Shown here piece by piece: positions 21,961-29,977 of a stretch of 29,977 nt of DNA. How positions within the stretch are numbered: position 1 is the stretch's first letter; every line of letters begins with the position of its first letter. A program made the translations under genes and the position numbers. The notes under the pieces are model-generated. The model made no database searches. It was not told the DNA's origin and worked only from the letters and a program-made list of their open reading frames with translations. The DNA is from CAZGSV01 sp964528605 (GTDB taxonomy: Bacteria; Armatimonadota; Zipacnadia; CAZGSV01). The stretch lies in assembly GCA_964528605.1 (NCBI GenBank), contig CAZGSV010000026.1:1-29977 (forward strand), given 5' to 3'.

Positions 21961-22814
21961 CGGTGGGGCTAGGGCAAGCAGCAGCCCGCGCCGACGACCT
22001 CCGCTACGTCTCAGGCTCCTACGTCCATCTGCGCGTCGGCCCCGGCTTGGATCAAGCCTCCCAGGGGCTGATGCCGCGCGGCACGGTGGTGAAACTGGTG
22101 CAAGTGCAGCCCAGTTGGTGCCAGGTGGCGGTCGGCGCGGTCCAAGGCTGGGTTTCCCGGCAGTATCTGGTTGTCTCGACGGATGGGCTGTGCGGGACGG
22201 AGCCGATAGCGCACGGCTGGATCGGCGGCGACCGAGTCAACGTGAGGGCCGGCCCGGGGCTCAACTGCCGCGTGCGAACGCGGGTCAACACCGGCGAGCC
22301 CGTGGACATACTGGCCAGCGCGAGCGGCTGGTACCTGTTGCGCTTTTCCACCGGCCTGGAGGGCTGGGTGGCCTCTTGGCTGGTGAAGGTCCCGGAGCCG
22401 CTGCGCAACTTGCCCCCGCCCGCGGCGCCTCCTGCGGCCCAGGCCGGCAGCACCGTCGTGGACTCGGCGATGCGCTTGCTGGGGGTGCGCTACGTCTACA
22501 GCGGTGAGTCCCCCTCTGAAGGGTTCGACTGCTCGGGCTTCGTCCACTACGTGCTCGAGCAACACGGCTGCTCCTTGCCGCATTCCGCGGAAGACCAGTT
22601 CCAGTTCGGCTTCCCGGTGGCGGGGGCCAGCCTCATGCCGGGCGACGTGGTTTTCTTCTGCAACACTTACAAGCCGGGCATCTCTCACTCGGGCATCTAC
22701 GTCGGCAACGGGCAGTTCATTCACGCCTCCTCGGCCGCCGGCGGGGTGGTAGTCACACCGCTGGCAAAGGAATACTACGCGAAGCGCTTTGCGGGCGCGC
22801 GGCGCATGCGCTAG
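21915..22814 (+). CDS. Secreted NlpC/P60 cysteine endopeptidase with two SH3 domains
   Basis: This is a peptidoglycan endopeptidase that probably cuts stem peptides in the envelope. The 299-residue product has a signal peptide (about 1-26, ending ARA), bacterial SH3 domains at about 30-88 and 100-158 (VHLRVGPGL; VNVRAGPGLNC), a Pro/Ala linker and an NlpC/P60 domain from about 178. Catalytic Cys206 lies in FDCSGF, His258 in ISHSGIYVG and the third polar residue is His270. Length and order are typical of the family. It overlaps the upstream lipoprotein gene by 46 nt and has its own promoter there. Confidence 0.93.
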   Translation: MVVRIAAGVWLAVSLTVGLGQAAARADDLRYVSGSYVHLRVGPGLDQASQGLMPRGTVVKLVQVQPSWCQVAVGAVQGWVSRQYLVVSTDGLCGTEPIAHGWIGGDRVNVRAGPGLNCRVRTRVNTGEPVDILASASGWYLLRFSTGLEGWVASWLVKVPEPLRNLPPPAAPPAAQAGSTVVDSAMRLLGVRYVYSGESPSEGFDCSGFVHYVLEQHGCSLPHSAEDQFQFGFPVAGASLMPGDVVFFCNTYKPGISHSGIYVGNGQFIHASSAAGGVVVTPLAKEYYAKRFAGARRMR

Positions 22815-22826
22815 GACGGTGCGTTG

Positions 22827-23387
22827 ATGTTTGACCGGTTGGCCGCTTCGGTTCCTCTGGAGGCTCTTTGGTTCAAGGCCTCGCGGGCGCTCATGGTCGC
22901 CATTGTCATCGAGGGGCTCGCCTTGGTCGTCACCTTGTGGCTCAAGCGCAAGTTAGCCGGGGCGCTGGCCCGCGGGGGCGGACTCGACGGCGCCTTCCGC
23001 CTCGAGCGCAGGCGCCGCGTGGCCTACTACGCCTCGCTGGCTGTGCGCTGGGGCCTCTGGAGCGTTGGGTTGCTGATAATCCTCGATATCTTCGGGCTCA
23101 ATACGCTACCGGTGCTCGTGGTCTTCGGGGCGGTCGTGCTGGTGGCGGTAGCGGCGTGCTGGCGCGTGCTGAGCGACGTGGTGGCGGGTATATTCCTGCT
23201 GATAGATGACGCCTTTGCGGTGGGGGACACGGTCACGATCAACGCCACCACGGGCCGCGTGGAGGAGATCGCCTCGCGCTGGGTGCGCGTGCTTGACGAC
23301 CGGGGGGGCTCCCACATCATCTTCAATTCTTCCATTAGCGAGTTGATCAACCACACGCGCGCTCCCCATCACGTCCGCGCGGAGTAG
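22827..23387 (+). CDS. Minimal MscS-like membrane protein
   Basis: The 186-residue product has three hydrophobic segments (about 18-38, 66-89 and 93-112) followed by the MscS pore-exit and beta domain: RVLSDVVAGIFLLIDDAFAVGDTVTI, then GRVEEIASRWVRVLDDRGG and IIFNSSISELINHTR. It ends there, without the alpha/beta cage of about 90 residues that MscS proteins usually have. ATG 22827 follows the NlpC/P60 gene by 12 nt with a weak AGGA; a TTG at 22824 is less likely. It may be a small osmotic channel or a truncated relative. Confidence 0.82.
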   Translation: MFDRLAASVPLEALWFKASRALMVAIVIEGLALVVTLWLKRKLAGALARGGGLDGAFRLERRRRVAYYASLAVRWGLWSVGLLIILDIFGLNTLPVLVVFGAVVLVAVAACWRVLSDVVAGIFLLIDDAFAVGDTVTINATTGRVEEIASRWVRVLDDRGGSHIIFNSSISELINHTRAPHHVRAE

Positions 23388-23395
23388 GGTAGGGC

Positions 23396-23430
23396 CCGCG
23401 CCGCGCCCCGCCGTACGGCGGGCGGCGCGG
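23396..23430. terminator. Very stable GC hairpin before serS
   Basis: CCGCGCCGC (23396-23404) and CCGCCG (23408-23413) pair with CGGCGG (23416-23421) and GCGGCGCGG (23422-23430), a 15-bp stem with a 3-nt bulge and a tight TA turn. It begins 9 bases after the mscS-like stop and ends 11 bases before the serS ribosome-binding site. It could terminate the upstream run or act on serS translation; no T-tract is present. Confidence 0.45.
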
Positions 23431-23456
23431 GGTGATCCGGCAGGAGGCATTGAAGC

Positions 23457-24728
23457 GTGCTAGACATCCGTTTCTTGCGTGAGCGCCTCGACGAAGTAGT
23501 GGCGATGATGGAGCGGCGGGGGCAGGATCCCGAGCCCGCCCGCCGCGCCGGCGCCCTCGACGAGCGCAGGCGTCAGTTGCTGGCGCAGGTTGAGGAGCGG
23601 CGGCATGAGCGCAACGTGGTGTCCGAGGAGATCGCCGAGATGAAGCGGGCGCGCGAGGATGCTGGCGCCAAGATCGCCGAGATGCGGCGCGTGGGCGATG
23701 AGATTGATGCGCTCGACGCCCAACTGCGACAGGTGGAGCAGGACCTGGAGCAGGCCTGGCTGCTGGTGCCCAACATGCCCGAGCCCGAGGTGCTGCCCGT
23801 GCCCGCCGAGGGGCAACCGGTGCGGTCCTGGGGAGAGCCGCGGGAGTTCTCCTTTGAGCCGCTGGCGCACTGGGACCTGGGCGAGAGGCTGGAGATTCTG
23901 GACTTCGAGCGGGCGGCGAAGATAGCGGGCGCGCGCTTTACCCTCTTCCGCGGAGCGGGGGCGCGGCTCGAGAGGGCCCTCATCAACTTCATGCTCGACC
24001 TGCACACCATCCAGCACGGCTATACGGAACTGCTTCCGCCGTTTCTGGTCAGCGCCGAGACCGCCACCGGCTCGGGGAGCCTACCCCGTTCAGAAGCCGA
24101 TATGTTTCGCTGCCGCGAGGGCTACTACCTGATACCGACGGCGGAGATGCCGCTGGCGAGCCTGCACCGCGACGAGATCCTGGGGGGCGACAGCCTGCCT
24201 CTGCGCTACGTCGCCTACACGCCGTGCTTCCGTTCGGAGGCGGGGGCCGCCGGCCGTGACACGCGCGGGCTCATCCGCCAGCACCAGTTCGACAAGGTGG
24301 AACTGTTCAAGTTCACCGCGGCGGAGCGGTCGAGCGCGGAACTGGAGTCCCTGGTGGTGGACGCCGAGGAGGTTCTGCAGCGGCTGGGCCTTCACTATCG
24401 CGTCGTACTGCTGCCGCTTCAGGACATCGCGCCGCAGTCGGCCAAGACGTACGACATCGAACTGTGGGCGCCGGGCGTGCATCGCTGGCTGGAGGTCTCC
24501 TCGTGCTCGAACTGTCGCGATTACCAGGCCCGCCGGACCAACACGCGCTTTCGGCCCGAGCCTAGGGGCAAACCGGAGTTCGTGCACACGCTGAACGGCT
24601 CCGGCGTGGCGCTGGCGCGGCTGGTGGTCACGATATTGGAGGTCTATCAGAACGCCGACGGCACTATCTCGCTTCCGGAGGTGTTAGGGCCCTACCTGGG
24701 TGGAAGACTACTGATTGAGTCGGCCTAG
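23457..24728 (+). CDS. serS: Seryl-tRNA synthetase
   Basis: This class II synthetase charges tRNA-Ser and tRNA-Sec. The 423-residue product has the N-terminal coiled-coil arm (about 1-110, LDIRFLRERLDEVVAMMERRG, long Glu/Arg helices). The catalytic domain follows, with motif 2 beginning FRSEAGAAGRDTRGLIRQHQF at about 258 and motif 3 in NGSGVALARLVVTILE near 380-395. Length is normal. GTG 23457 has AGGAGG 9 nt upstream. The following gene, 36 nt away, encodes an unrelated secreted protein. Confidence 0.97.
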   Translation: MLDIRFLRERLDEVVAMMERRGQDPEPARRAGALDERRRQLLAQVEERRHERNVVSEEIAEMKRAREDAGAKIAEMRRVGDEIDALDAQLRQVEQDLEQAWLLVPNMPEPEVLPVPAEGQPVRSWGEPREFSFEPLAHWDLGERLEILDFERAAKIAGARFTLFRGAGARLERALINFMLDLHTIQHGYTELLPPFLVSAETATGSGSLPRSEADMFRCREGYYLIPTAEMPLASLHRDEILGGDSLPLRYVAYTPCFRSEAGAAGRDTRGLIRQHQFDKVELFKFTAAERSSAELESLVVDAEEVLQRLGLHYRVVLLPLQDIAPQSAKTYDIELWAPGVHRWLEVSSCSNCRDYQARRTNTRFRPEPRGKPEFVHTLNGSGVALARLVVTILEVYQNADGTISLPEVLGPYLGGRLLIESA

Positions 24729-24764
24729 CAAAGGGGATAGACTTAGACGCGAGGCGATTGCCAA

Positions 24765-25751
24765 ATGCGGAACTTTGCGCTCATCCTCGGAACGATCGCC
24801 CTGCTCCTGCCGGCGCAGGCCATGGCGCAGCCACAGGATCAGCAGCCGCCTGCCCCAACCCAAGCCGAGCAGCCCGCCCAGCCGCAGGGGGAGAAGCAGC
24901 CCGACTTGATCGCGGTCATGTGGCGGGTGCGCACTCTGCTAGTGGCGCATCGTCTAGGGCTGACGGCCGAGCAACTGACGTCACTGGTCGCGCTGGGCGA
25001 GCAGCAGGCGGCCCAGTGGGACGCTCTCTACGCTGCCGACGAGGAAGCCGAGAATGCGTTCGGCGCCGCGATAGTCGACGCGGTGAACGGCATCCTAGCG
25101 GGGGAGCCTCCGTCGCCCGACTTCCAGCAGGCCTTGGCGGATCACCTGCAGGCCGACCAGGCTGCGAAGGCGGACGCTTGGCTGGGCATCTTGCGGGGGC
25201 GGGTGGCGGCTCTCCAACTGCTCACCGAGGCACAGCAGACGGCCCTAGGCGTGACCGAGGAGGACCTGGCGCCGCCCGAGTCGCGGTTGTTCTCCGTGCC
25301 GGTGACGCCCAACCGTCTCTACCAACTGGCGCTAGACCTGCTCCACGTCCGAGACCTGCCGCCCCCCGCCTATGAGGAACGCCGGGTTGAACTGGCGCAG
25401 CAGATAGCCGCAGGCCTGGTGCCGCCGGACTCGCCTGGCTTCGCCCCCTTCGTTGACGCTATGGTCAGCGTGTTGGACTGGGTCTACGACCAGCCCCCGG
25501 AGATGTTCGCTCCGGCAGCGGGCGGCCAGTGGGTCGAGGGGATTCGCAAGGCGCTCAACCTGAAGGTGGCGGAGGCGGGAGCGGCAGGCGGGCAGGACGA
25601 AGGCAGGACACTGAAGCAGGAGTTCTACGATGTCTTGGAGATGCCGGATGGGTACCAGGCTTGGCGCGAACTCGCCCAGAAGATGGGGGCGACGCCGGAA
25701 CAGCCTGGGGCCACCGGAGGCGAAGGGGGTGGCAGCAGTGGGATTCAGTAG
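24765..25751 (+). CDS. Secreted protein of unknown function, first of a related pair
   Basis: I do not recognise a named family. The 328-residue product has a clear signal peptide (about 1-22, ending AMA before QPQ) and a Gln/Pro-rich linker (about 22-45). A mainly helical body follows with RLGLTAEQLTSLVALGEQQ, LLTEAQQTALGV and VPPDSPGFAPFVDAMVSVLDWVYDQPPEMF, and the tail is Gly/Ser-rich. The helix-turn words resemble Spy-like periplasmic helical proteins only loosely. ATG 24765 has GAGG about 10 nt upstream. The next gene overlaps by 14 nt and shares word order with this one, suggesting an old duplication. Confidence 0.75.
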   Translation: MRNFALILGTIALLLPAQAMAQPQDQQPPAPTQAEQPAQPQGEKQPDLIAVMWRVRTLLVAHRLGLTAEQLTSLVALGEQQAAQWDALYAADEEAENAFGAAIVDAVNGILAGEPPSPDFQQALADHLQADQAAKADAWLGILRGRVAALQLLTEAQQTALGVTEEDLAPPESRLFSVPVTPNRLYQLALDLLHVRDLPPPAYEERRVELAQQIAAGLVPPDSPGFAPFVDAMVSVLDWVYDQPPEMFAPAAGGQWVEGIRKALNLKVAEAGAAGGQDEGRTLKQEFYDVLEMPDGYQAWRELAQKMGATPEQPGATGGEGGGSSGIQ

Positions 25752-26679
25752 CAGGCTCGCGCTAGCACTGGGGCTTGCGGTGTTGCTCGCGGCCTCGCCC
25801 GGCTTTTGCCAGGACGAGTTGCCTACCCTGGACACTTGGTGGGAGTGGCAGGTGGCCAGCCTGGACGCGGCTGACCTGTTCGCGCGGTTGGGGCTCGTCC
25901 CTGAGCAGTTGCAGGCGTTGGCCGTAGTGCTGGAAGGCCCCGAGAAAGAGGAGTACGAGCAACAAGTCGCGGAGGCCAAGCGACTGCAGGACAGCGCCCA
26001 GGAACTACAGCGGCTGGAGCAGGTCCTACTCGCGCCCGCGCCCAGCGAGGCGGACCTGACGAGCGCCGACAAGGTCGTGGCGAAGGTTCTCGGCGAACAG
26101 GCGGCACAGCCGGGCGCTGGCACCGGCCTGGTGAGCGCCTTGCGCAAGATTCTGACGCCGGAACAGGCGCAGTTGATTGACTGGCGCGAGCAGCCGCCTC
26201 CGGCCGTGCGCGCGCCCGAGGAACGGACGCCGGAGGAGCAGGCCGCGGATTACATCTACGAGCAACTCGTGCAGCTGCGGAACATCTCGTACGTCACGTG
26301 GTACAACCAGAAGTTCACTCGGGCGACCGCCCTCTACGACTTTCTCGCCCCGCGGGATGTGCCCCCGGAAGAGCGGGACGCGGCCATTCGGGTTATCTGG
26401 GAGGTCTTCGACGACGCGCACCTGATGTCGGACGAGGAATTCGACGCCCGGGCGCCCGACCTCGTTTACCGGATACTCGCCCTGTTCTGGGGCCCCGAGA
26501 GCCCACGCGCCGCCCAAGCCATCGGAGCGCCGGCGCTCACCGCGGGCGACATAGAGCCCATCCTCTCGCATCCCGGCACTCTCTGGCTCCTGCACGAAAT
26601 GGGTTACGGCACGGTCGCGGAGCAGCCGCAGGAACAGCCTGAGGAGCAGCCGGCGGGAACGGAGGCGGGAGCCGGCTAG
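25738..26679 (+). CDS. Secreted protein of unknown function, second of the pair
   Basis: The 313-residue product has a signal peptide (about 1-24, ALALGLAVLLAASPGFCQ) and a helical body: RLGLVPEQLQALAVVLEGP, ILTPEQAQLIDW, a repeated PEERTPEEQ stretch and VPPEERDAAIRVIWEVFDDAHLMSDEEF. The C-terminal tail is Gln/Glu/Pro-rich (QPQEQPEEQPAG). Segments occur in the same order as in the preceding protein. GTG 25738 was chosen for its signal peptide and an AGGGGG about 9 nt upstream; the longer frame lies inside the neighbour. Its role is unknown; co-expression with the first gene is likely. Confidence 0.72.
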   Translation: MGFSSRLALALGLAVLLAASPGFCQDELPTLDTWWEWQVASLDAADLFARLGLVPEQLQALAVVLEGPEKEEYEQQVAEAKRLQDSAQELQRLEQVLLAPAPSEADLTSADKVVAKVLGEQAAQPGAGTGLVSALRKILTPEQAQLIDWREQPPPAVRAPEERTPEEQAADYIYEQLVQLRNISYVTWYNQKFTRATALYDFLAPRDVPPEERDAAIRVIWEVFDDAHLMSDEEFDARAPDLVYRILALFWGPESPRAAQAIGAPALTAGDIEPILSHPGTLWLLHEMGYGTVAEQPQEQPEEQPAGTEAGAG

Positions 26680-26684
26680 CCTCG

Positions 26685-26714
26685 TTGACCGGCTTCCCAG
26701 GCGCCTCCTATACT
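26685..26714 (+). promoter_or_regulatory. Near-consensus promoter of the amidohydrolase-M48 operon
   Basis: TTGACC (26685-26690) and TATACT (26709-26714) are 18 bp apart. Predicted start is about 26721, about 44 nt before the first start codon at 26765. It lies in an 85-bp gap that otherwise shows nothing notable. Confidence 0.65.
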
Positions 26715-26764
26715 CCAGCGACCCGAGCGCTCGACTTGCGCTGCTCGCGGTAGGTGCGCATCCG

Positions 26765-27508
26765 TTGCTCAGATTCTTTGACTGCAACTGCATGTTGGGC
26801 CGGCTGGCGGTGCCGCCTCCCGGCGCCCCGGACACTCTCGATGCGCTACGCGAGGAGATGCGCTGGTGTGGGATCGAGAGGGCGCTCGTTTGCGGCGCAT
26901 TGGCGCGCGAGTACGATCCGGGTGTGGGCAACCAGGCGCTAGTGGAGCGGCTGCGCGGGCAGGAGGGGCTGTACCCCTGCTTCGTGTTGCTGCCGCCGGA
27001 GACGGGAGAGATACCGTTCGGGGAGGAACTGCTCGCGCAAATGGAGCAGGCCGGCGCGCGCGCCGCGCGAGTTTTTCCTGGTCACCACAGTCACTCTCTG
27101 CACCCGCGCTGCTGCGGCCGGCTCTTGGGCTGGCTTGAGGAGGAGCACATTCCCTTGTTTGTGGACCTGGCGGAGACCAACTGGGACGATGTGGGCGCCG
27201 TCTGTCGCCGCTTCCCCGACCTCACCCTGGTTCTGCTGCGCGTCGGCTACCGCATAGACCGGCAGGCGTATCCGCTGCTCGAAGCGCACCCCCACCTGTG
27301 CCTCGAGACCTCCTACTACCAGACCCACCGGGGCATTGAGGAGGTCGTCTCGCGGTTCGGGGCCGAGCGGCTGATCTTCGGCACCGGGTACCCCTTCTTC
27401 GCTCCGGGCGGACCCGTGGCCGCGCTGCACTACGCGGAGATCTCCGACGCGGACAAGGGGCTGATCGCCGGCGGGAACCTGGCAGCCCTGCTGGGGGCGC
27501 CAGAATGA
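26765..27508 (+). CDS. Amidohydrolase-fold protein lacking metal ligands
   Basis: The 247-residue product follows the amidohydrolase-2 TIM-barrel outline of its neighbour but has lost the catalytic residues. The HxH of strand 1 (DCHAHMG in the neighbour) is DCNCMLG here, the region matching GHSGG is LRVGYR, and the FGTDLPF aspartate is Gly in FGTGYPF. The end motif GGNLAALLG still matches. A non-catalytic or partner role is therefore likely. Start TTG 26765 has only a weak AGGTG upstream. It overlaps the next gene by ATGA, so the two are probably co-translated. Confidence 0.75.
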   Translation: MLRFFDCNCMLGRLAVPPPGAPDTLDALREEMRWCGIERALVCGALAREYDPGVGNQALVERLRGQEGLYPCFVLLPPETGEIPFGEELLAQMEQAGARAARVFPGHHSHSLHPRCCGRLLGWLEEEHIPLFVDLAETNWDDVGAVCRRFPDLTLVLLRVGYRIDRQAYPLLEAHPHLCLETSYYQTHRGIEEVVSRFGAERLIFGTGYPFFAPGGPVAALHYAEISDADKGLIAGGNLAALLGAPE

Positions 27509-28347
27509 GCCTCGGCCCGCGCCTCGCGCGCACCTACGACCTGGTCGAGCGGGCCCGGGGGGGCGAGGTGCTCAGGGACGTGCCCATCATTGACTGCCAC
27601 GCGCACATGGGCAGGTGGCACAACTTCCATGTCCCGCGAGGCGAGGCCGAGGGGATGATCGCCACCATGGACGCCTGCGGCATAGACGTGGCGTGCTGCT
27701 CACATCACCTGGCCCTGGCGCCCGACGAAGAGGAGGGCAACCGGCTCGCCTTCGAGGCGGCCGCTCGCTACCCCGAGCGCCTGCGGGCCTACATAACCGT
27801 CAACCCGAACCGAGAGCGGCGCGCGGTGGAAGCGGAGATGGCTAAGTGGCTGGGTGCCGAGCCCTGCGGCATCAAACTGCACCCCTCCGTGCATCAGGCC
27901 AACGTGTTGGATGAGCGCATGACGCCTGTGTGGGAGTTTGCGGAGGAACACCGAGTGCCCGTGCTGTCGCACGTGTGGGAGGGCTGTGCCTACGGCAGCC
28001 CCAAGCATTTCGAGCAACTGGGCGAGCGGCGGCCGCGCGTCAGGTTCATCCTCGGCCATTCGGGCGGGTCGCTCGGCGGCATACTGGCGAGCATAGAGGT
28101 CGCGAAGCGGCTGCGTAACGTGTATCTGGACCTCACGGGGTCCCAGTTGTTCTACGGCATACTGGAGCGGATGGTGGCCGAGGTGGGGGCCTCTCGGATT
28201 CTGTTCGGCACCGACCTGCCGTTCATAGATCCGCGCTTCCAACTGGGGCGAGTGCTGCTCGCGCGTCTGCCGGACAGCCGGAAAGTGAAGATACTGGGCG
28301 CGAACGCAGCCCGCCTGTTCCGCCTGCGTGTCGGTGGCGCGGAGTGA
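27505..28347 (+). CDS. Metal-dependent amidohydrolase-2 family hydrolase
   Basis: The 280-residue TIM-barrel product keeps the metal and catalytic residues: HxH in IIDCHAHMG (His32, His34), KLHPS, the LSHVW histidine, GHSGG and the FGTDLPF aspartate, then LGANAARLF. Length is normal for the family, which includes decarboxylases and lactone hydrolases; the substrate cannot be read from sequence. ATG 27505 overlaps the previous stop by 4 nt. Together with the ligand-less partner it may form a heteromeric enzyme; this is inference. Confidence 0.85.
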   Translation: MSLGPRLARTYDLVERARGGEVLRDVPIIDCHAHMGRWHNFHVPRGEAEGMIATMDACGIDVACCSHHLALAPDEEEGNRLAFEAAARYPERLRAYITVNPNRERRAVEAEMAKWLGAEPCGIKLHPSVHQANVLDERMTPVWEFAEEHRVPVLSHVWEGCAYGSPKHFEQLGERRPRVRFILGHSGGSLGGILASIEVAKRLRNVYLDLTGSQLFYGILERMVAEVGASRILFGTDLPFIDPRFQLGRVLLARLPDSRKVKILGANAARLFRLRVGGAE

Positions 28348-28423
28348 GCAGTCGCGGGCTGGGTGTCACGCGTGGCGTGTGCGCGCCCTTTTCTCAGCAA
28401 GGAGACGAGAGGAGCGATCGGTA

Positions 28424-28693
28424 GTGGCCGAGCCGTCCGTGCAGATAGTCGTCCTTCACGCCACACCGCCGTGCCCCAAGTGCGTCGAGACGGAGAAGTT
28501 GGTGCGCGAGGTGGCCGCAGGCTACGGGGAGGGGGTAGTGGTTCGCGCGCTTACCTCGGACGATCCTGAGGCGGACAAGTACGGGGTGCTGCTCACGCCC
28601 ACGGTGCTCGTCAACGACCTCGTGGTCGCGGTCGGCGTAGTGCCCAGGAAAGAGCGTCTGGCGCAAGCGATAGAAGAGGAACTGAGTGCGTAG
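28424..28693 (+). CDS. Small thioredoxin-fold protein with CPKC motif
   Basis: The 89-residue product has the thioredoxin outline: beta strand VQIVVLHA, the active site CPKC (Cys17 and Cys20), a helix, the cis-proline region LLTPTVLVND and a C-terminal helix. It lacks a signal peptide, so it is likely cytoplasmic. It resembles short glutaredoxin-like or MTH895-type proteins. GTG 28424 has GAGGAG 9 nt upstream; the longer frame to 28328 has no supporting features. The stop overlaps the start of the M48 gene by 8 nt. Confidence 0.8.
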   Translation: MAEPSVQIVVLHATPPCPKCVETEKLVREVAAGYGEGVVVRALTSDDPEADKYGVLLTPTVLVNDLVVAVGVVPRKERLAQAIEEELSA

Positions 28694-29977
28694 GTTCCTC
28701 TTCCTGCTCTGCCTGGGCTGGTGCGTCGCTGGCCCGGCATGGGGCGCCGCGCCGGAGGTGGAGGTGGAGAAGTGGGTGGGCGCACAGTTGGCGCGGCTCT
28801 TCGAGGCACAATACGGTGTGGTGAGTGACCCGCTACTGACCCAGTGGGTCGAGCCGGTGTCCGCCAGCGTCGCGGCTTGCTCGCGGCGGCAGGACGTGCG
28901 CTATCACTTCAGCATCCTCGACAGCGACCAGGTCAATGCGTTCAGCCTGCCGGGCGGGTACATCTTCGTCACGCGAGGGCTGCTGGAGCGTGCCGCGAGC
29001 GACGATGAAGTGGCCAGCGTGCTCGCTCACGAGGTGGCGCACACCGCGAGCCGGCATGCAGTGAAGGGCTTCGCGACCTCTCTGGCGTTGGCGACGGCTG
29101 CCACGGGGTTGACGGCCAAGGAAAGCCAGTTGGTGCAGACCCTGGCCGCGACCACGGCCTACCTGCTGGTGTTGCACTACTCTCGCACCTACGAGAACGA
29201 GGCCGATGAGGTCGGGCTGGGCTACGCCTACCAGGCGGGGTACGACCCGCAGGGCCTGCTGCAGTTCCTGGAGAGCCTGGCCAGCGCCTCGGAGAATCCG
29301 AGCCGGCTCGAGCGCCTCTTCGCCACCCACCCCCCGACGGCGACGCGCATCGCGACCGCGCGGGCGAACCCGCTGCTGGCCAGGGACAACGTGGAGGCGA
29401 TGTGGCGGCGCGCGGCGGGCTTGGAGGGCCGCCTGGAGTACGGCCGCGCGATGGCGCTGTACGAAAGCCTGTGGAAGGAACAGCAGCCTGGTGCGGCCGA
29501 GCGCCTAGCGTGGCTAAAGGCCAGGGTTGGTGACGAGCAAGGCGGCGCGCGTCTGGCAGAAGAAGCGGGAATAGCCCCGCCGGAGGCGCCGGTTCTCTCG
29601 ATCTCCCCGGGACCAGGAGGCACTCCGGAGGAGGCTGACGCCGTGAAGGCTTACCGCGTGCGGCTGGACGGGAGGGTGGCTGCCCTGCGACCCCGGTTCG
29701 CGGCCGTCCAGGAAGAAGTGGAGCGCGTGGGAGGGCGCGGCCACTTCAACGACACCATGGCTGATGTGGCCCTGCTCTCCCCGGTCCATGTGGACTACAA
29801 GTGGCTTGCGCTGCTGGGAGCCGCGCGGTGGGTCGCGGAGCAGGTGAGCGAGTGCCTGCTATCGGCTCGCAACCTGACCGGCAACTTCCATGCGGCCGTG
29901 GGTGACGCCGGCGAACTCGCCGACAAGGTAGCCAGGCCCGAGGCATGTTTCCTGGGCGGGGAGTTCATGCGCGAGTG
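28686..29977 (+). CDS. M48-family zinc metalloprotease, cut by the window edge
   Basis: The protein runs open for at least 430 residues to the end of the window. A signal peptide (about 1-21, RRFLFLLCLGWCVAGPAWG) precedes an M48 domain with FSLPGGYIFVTRGLL, the zinc motif HEVAH (His115, Glu116, His119) and the third ligand Glu172 in YENEADEVG. The HPPTATRI block follows. This resembles periplasmic BepA/LoiP-type proteases that police outer-membrane protein assembly. The C-terminal part is helical and unrecognised. GTG 28686 overlaps the preceding stop. Confidence 0.9.
   Translation, partial: MRRFLFLLCLGWCVAGPAWGAAPEVEVEKWVGAQLARLFEAQYGVVSDPLLTQWVEPVSASVAACSRRQDVRYHFSILDSDQVNAFSLPGGYIFVTRGLLERAASDDEVASVLAHEVAHTASRHAVKGFATSLALATAATGLTAKESQLVQTLAATTAYLLVLHYSRTYENEADEVGLGYAYQAGYDPQGLLQFLESLASASENPSRLERLFATHPPTATRIATARANPLLARDNVEAMWRRAAGLEGRLEYGRAMALYESLWKEQQPGAAERLAWLKARVGDEQGGARLAEEAGIAPPEAPVLSISPGPGGTPEEADAVKAYRVRLDGRVAALRPRFAAVQEEVERVGGRGHFNDTMADVALLSPVHVDYKWLALLGAARWVAEQVSECLLSARNLTGNFHAAVGDAGELADKVARPEACFLGGEFMRE

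Overview
The window is GC-rich bacterial chromosome with no phage, plasmid or insertion-sequence genes. Several features suggest a diderm bacterium: lipoproteins, an ADP-heptose-pathway kinase (HldE/RfaE1 type), an L,D-transpeptidase, an NlpC/P60 hydrolase and an M48 envelope protease. The mix of an archaeal-like Thi4, a cysteine-cluster TrpRS, LarB/LarC and several uncharacterised secreted proteins points to a deep-branching, probably uncultured lineage. An Armatimonadota-like origin is possible, but this is a guess. Promoters read as ordinary sigma-70 type, with TTGACN and TATACT boxes, and many genes start with GTG or TTG.

Layout. 1-796 has no gene and is packed with tandem repeats and hairpins. 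797-3200 (minus) is a tightly overlapped trpS-scpA-scpB operon (tRNA charging, chromosome condensation). 3393-4374 (plus) is a thi4-like thiazole synthase behind a strong promoter. 4477-5244 (minus) is a lipoprotein. 5379-9540 (plus) is a compact operon: yggS (PLP homeostasis), larB, a DUF1648 membrane protein, larC (nickel-pincer cofactor synthesis) and a sialidase-like propeller. 9541-9967 is a hairpin-repeat gap. 9968-11545 (minus) holds an NRAMP-family transporter and a His-tailed small membrane protein. Upstream of it lies a gene-free, highly foldable 690-nt leader or ncRNA with its own promoter, then another hairpin cluster. 12651-14135 (minus) is a GH51 arabinofuranosidase. 14259-16728 (minus) is the classic rpmH-rnpA-yidD-yidC-khpB (jag) block, but without dnaA next to it.

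16798-18248 (plus) is a frameshifted secreted propeller gene that converges on 18240-20719 (minus), an hldE-type kinase plus an L,D-transpeptidase fused to a propeller. 20910-23387 (plus) carries two small carboxypeptidase-regulatory-like lipoproteins, an SH3-NlpC/P60 hydrolase and a minimal MscS-like protein. serS and two related secreted proteins of unknown function follow. 26685 to the window end is a promoter-led operon of two amidohydrolase-fold proteins (one apparently catalytically dead), a CPKC thioredoxin-like protein and an M48 metalloprotease cut by the window edge.

The most unusual signals are: a family of intergenic hairpins whose arms differ completely but which share a short loop (usually 3 nt) and a CTAC/GTAG tag; a larC that seems to start at ATT; a structured RNA candidate upstream of the NRAMP gene; a Thi4 with a cysteine at the sulfur-donor position; and a YidC whose periplasmic part looks like helical repeats.
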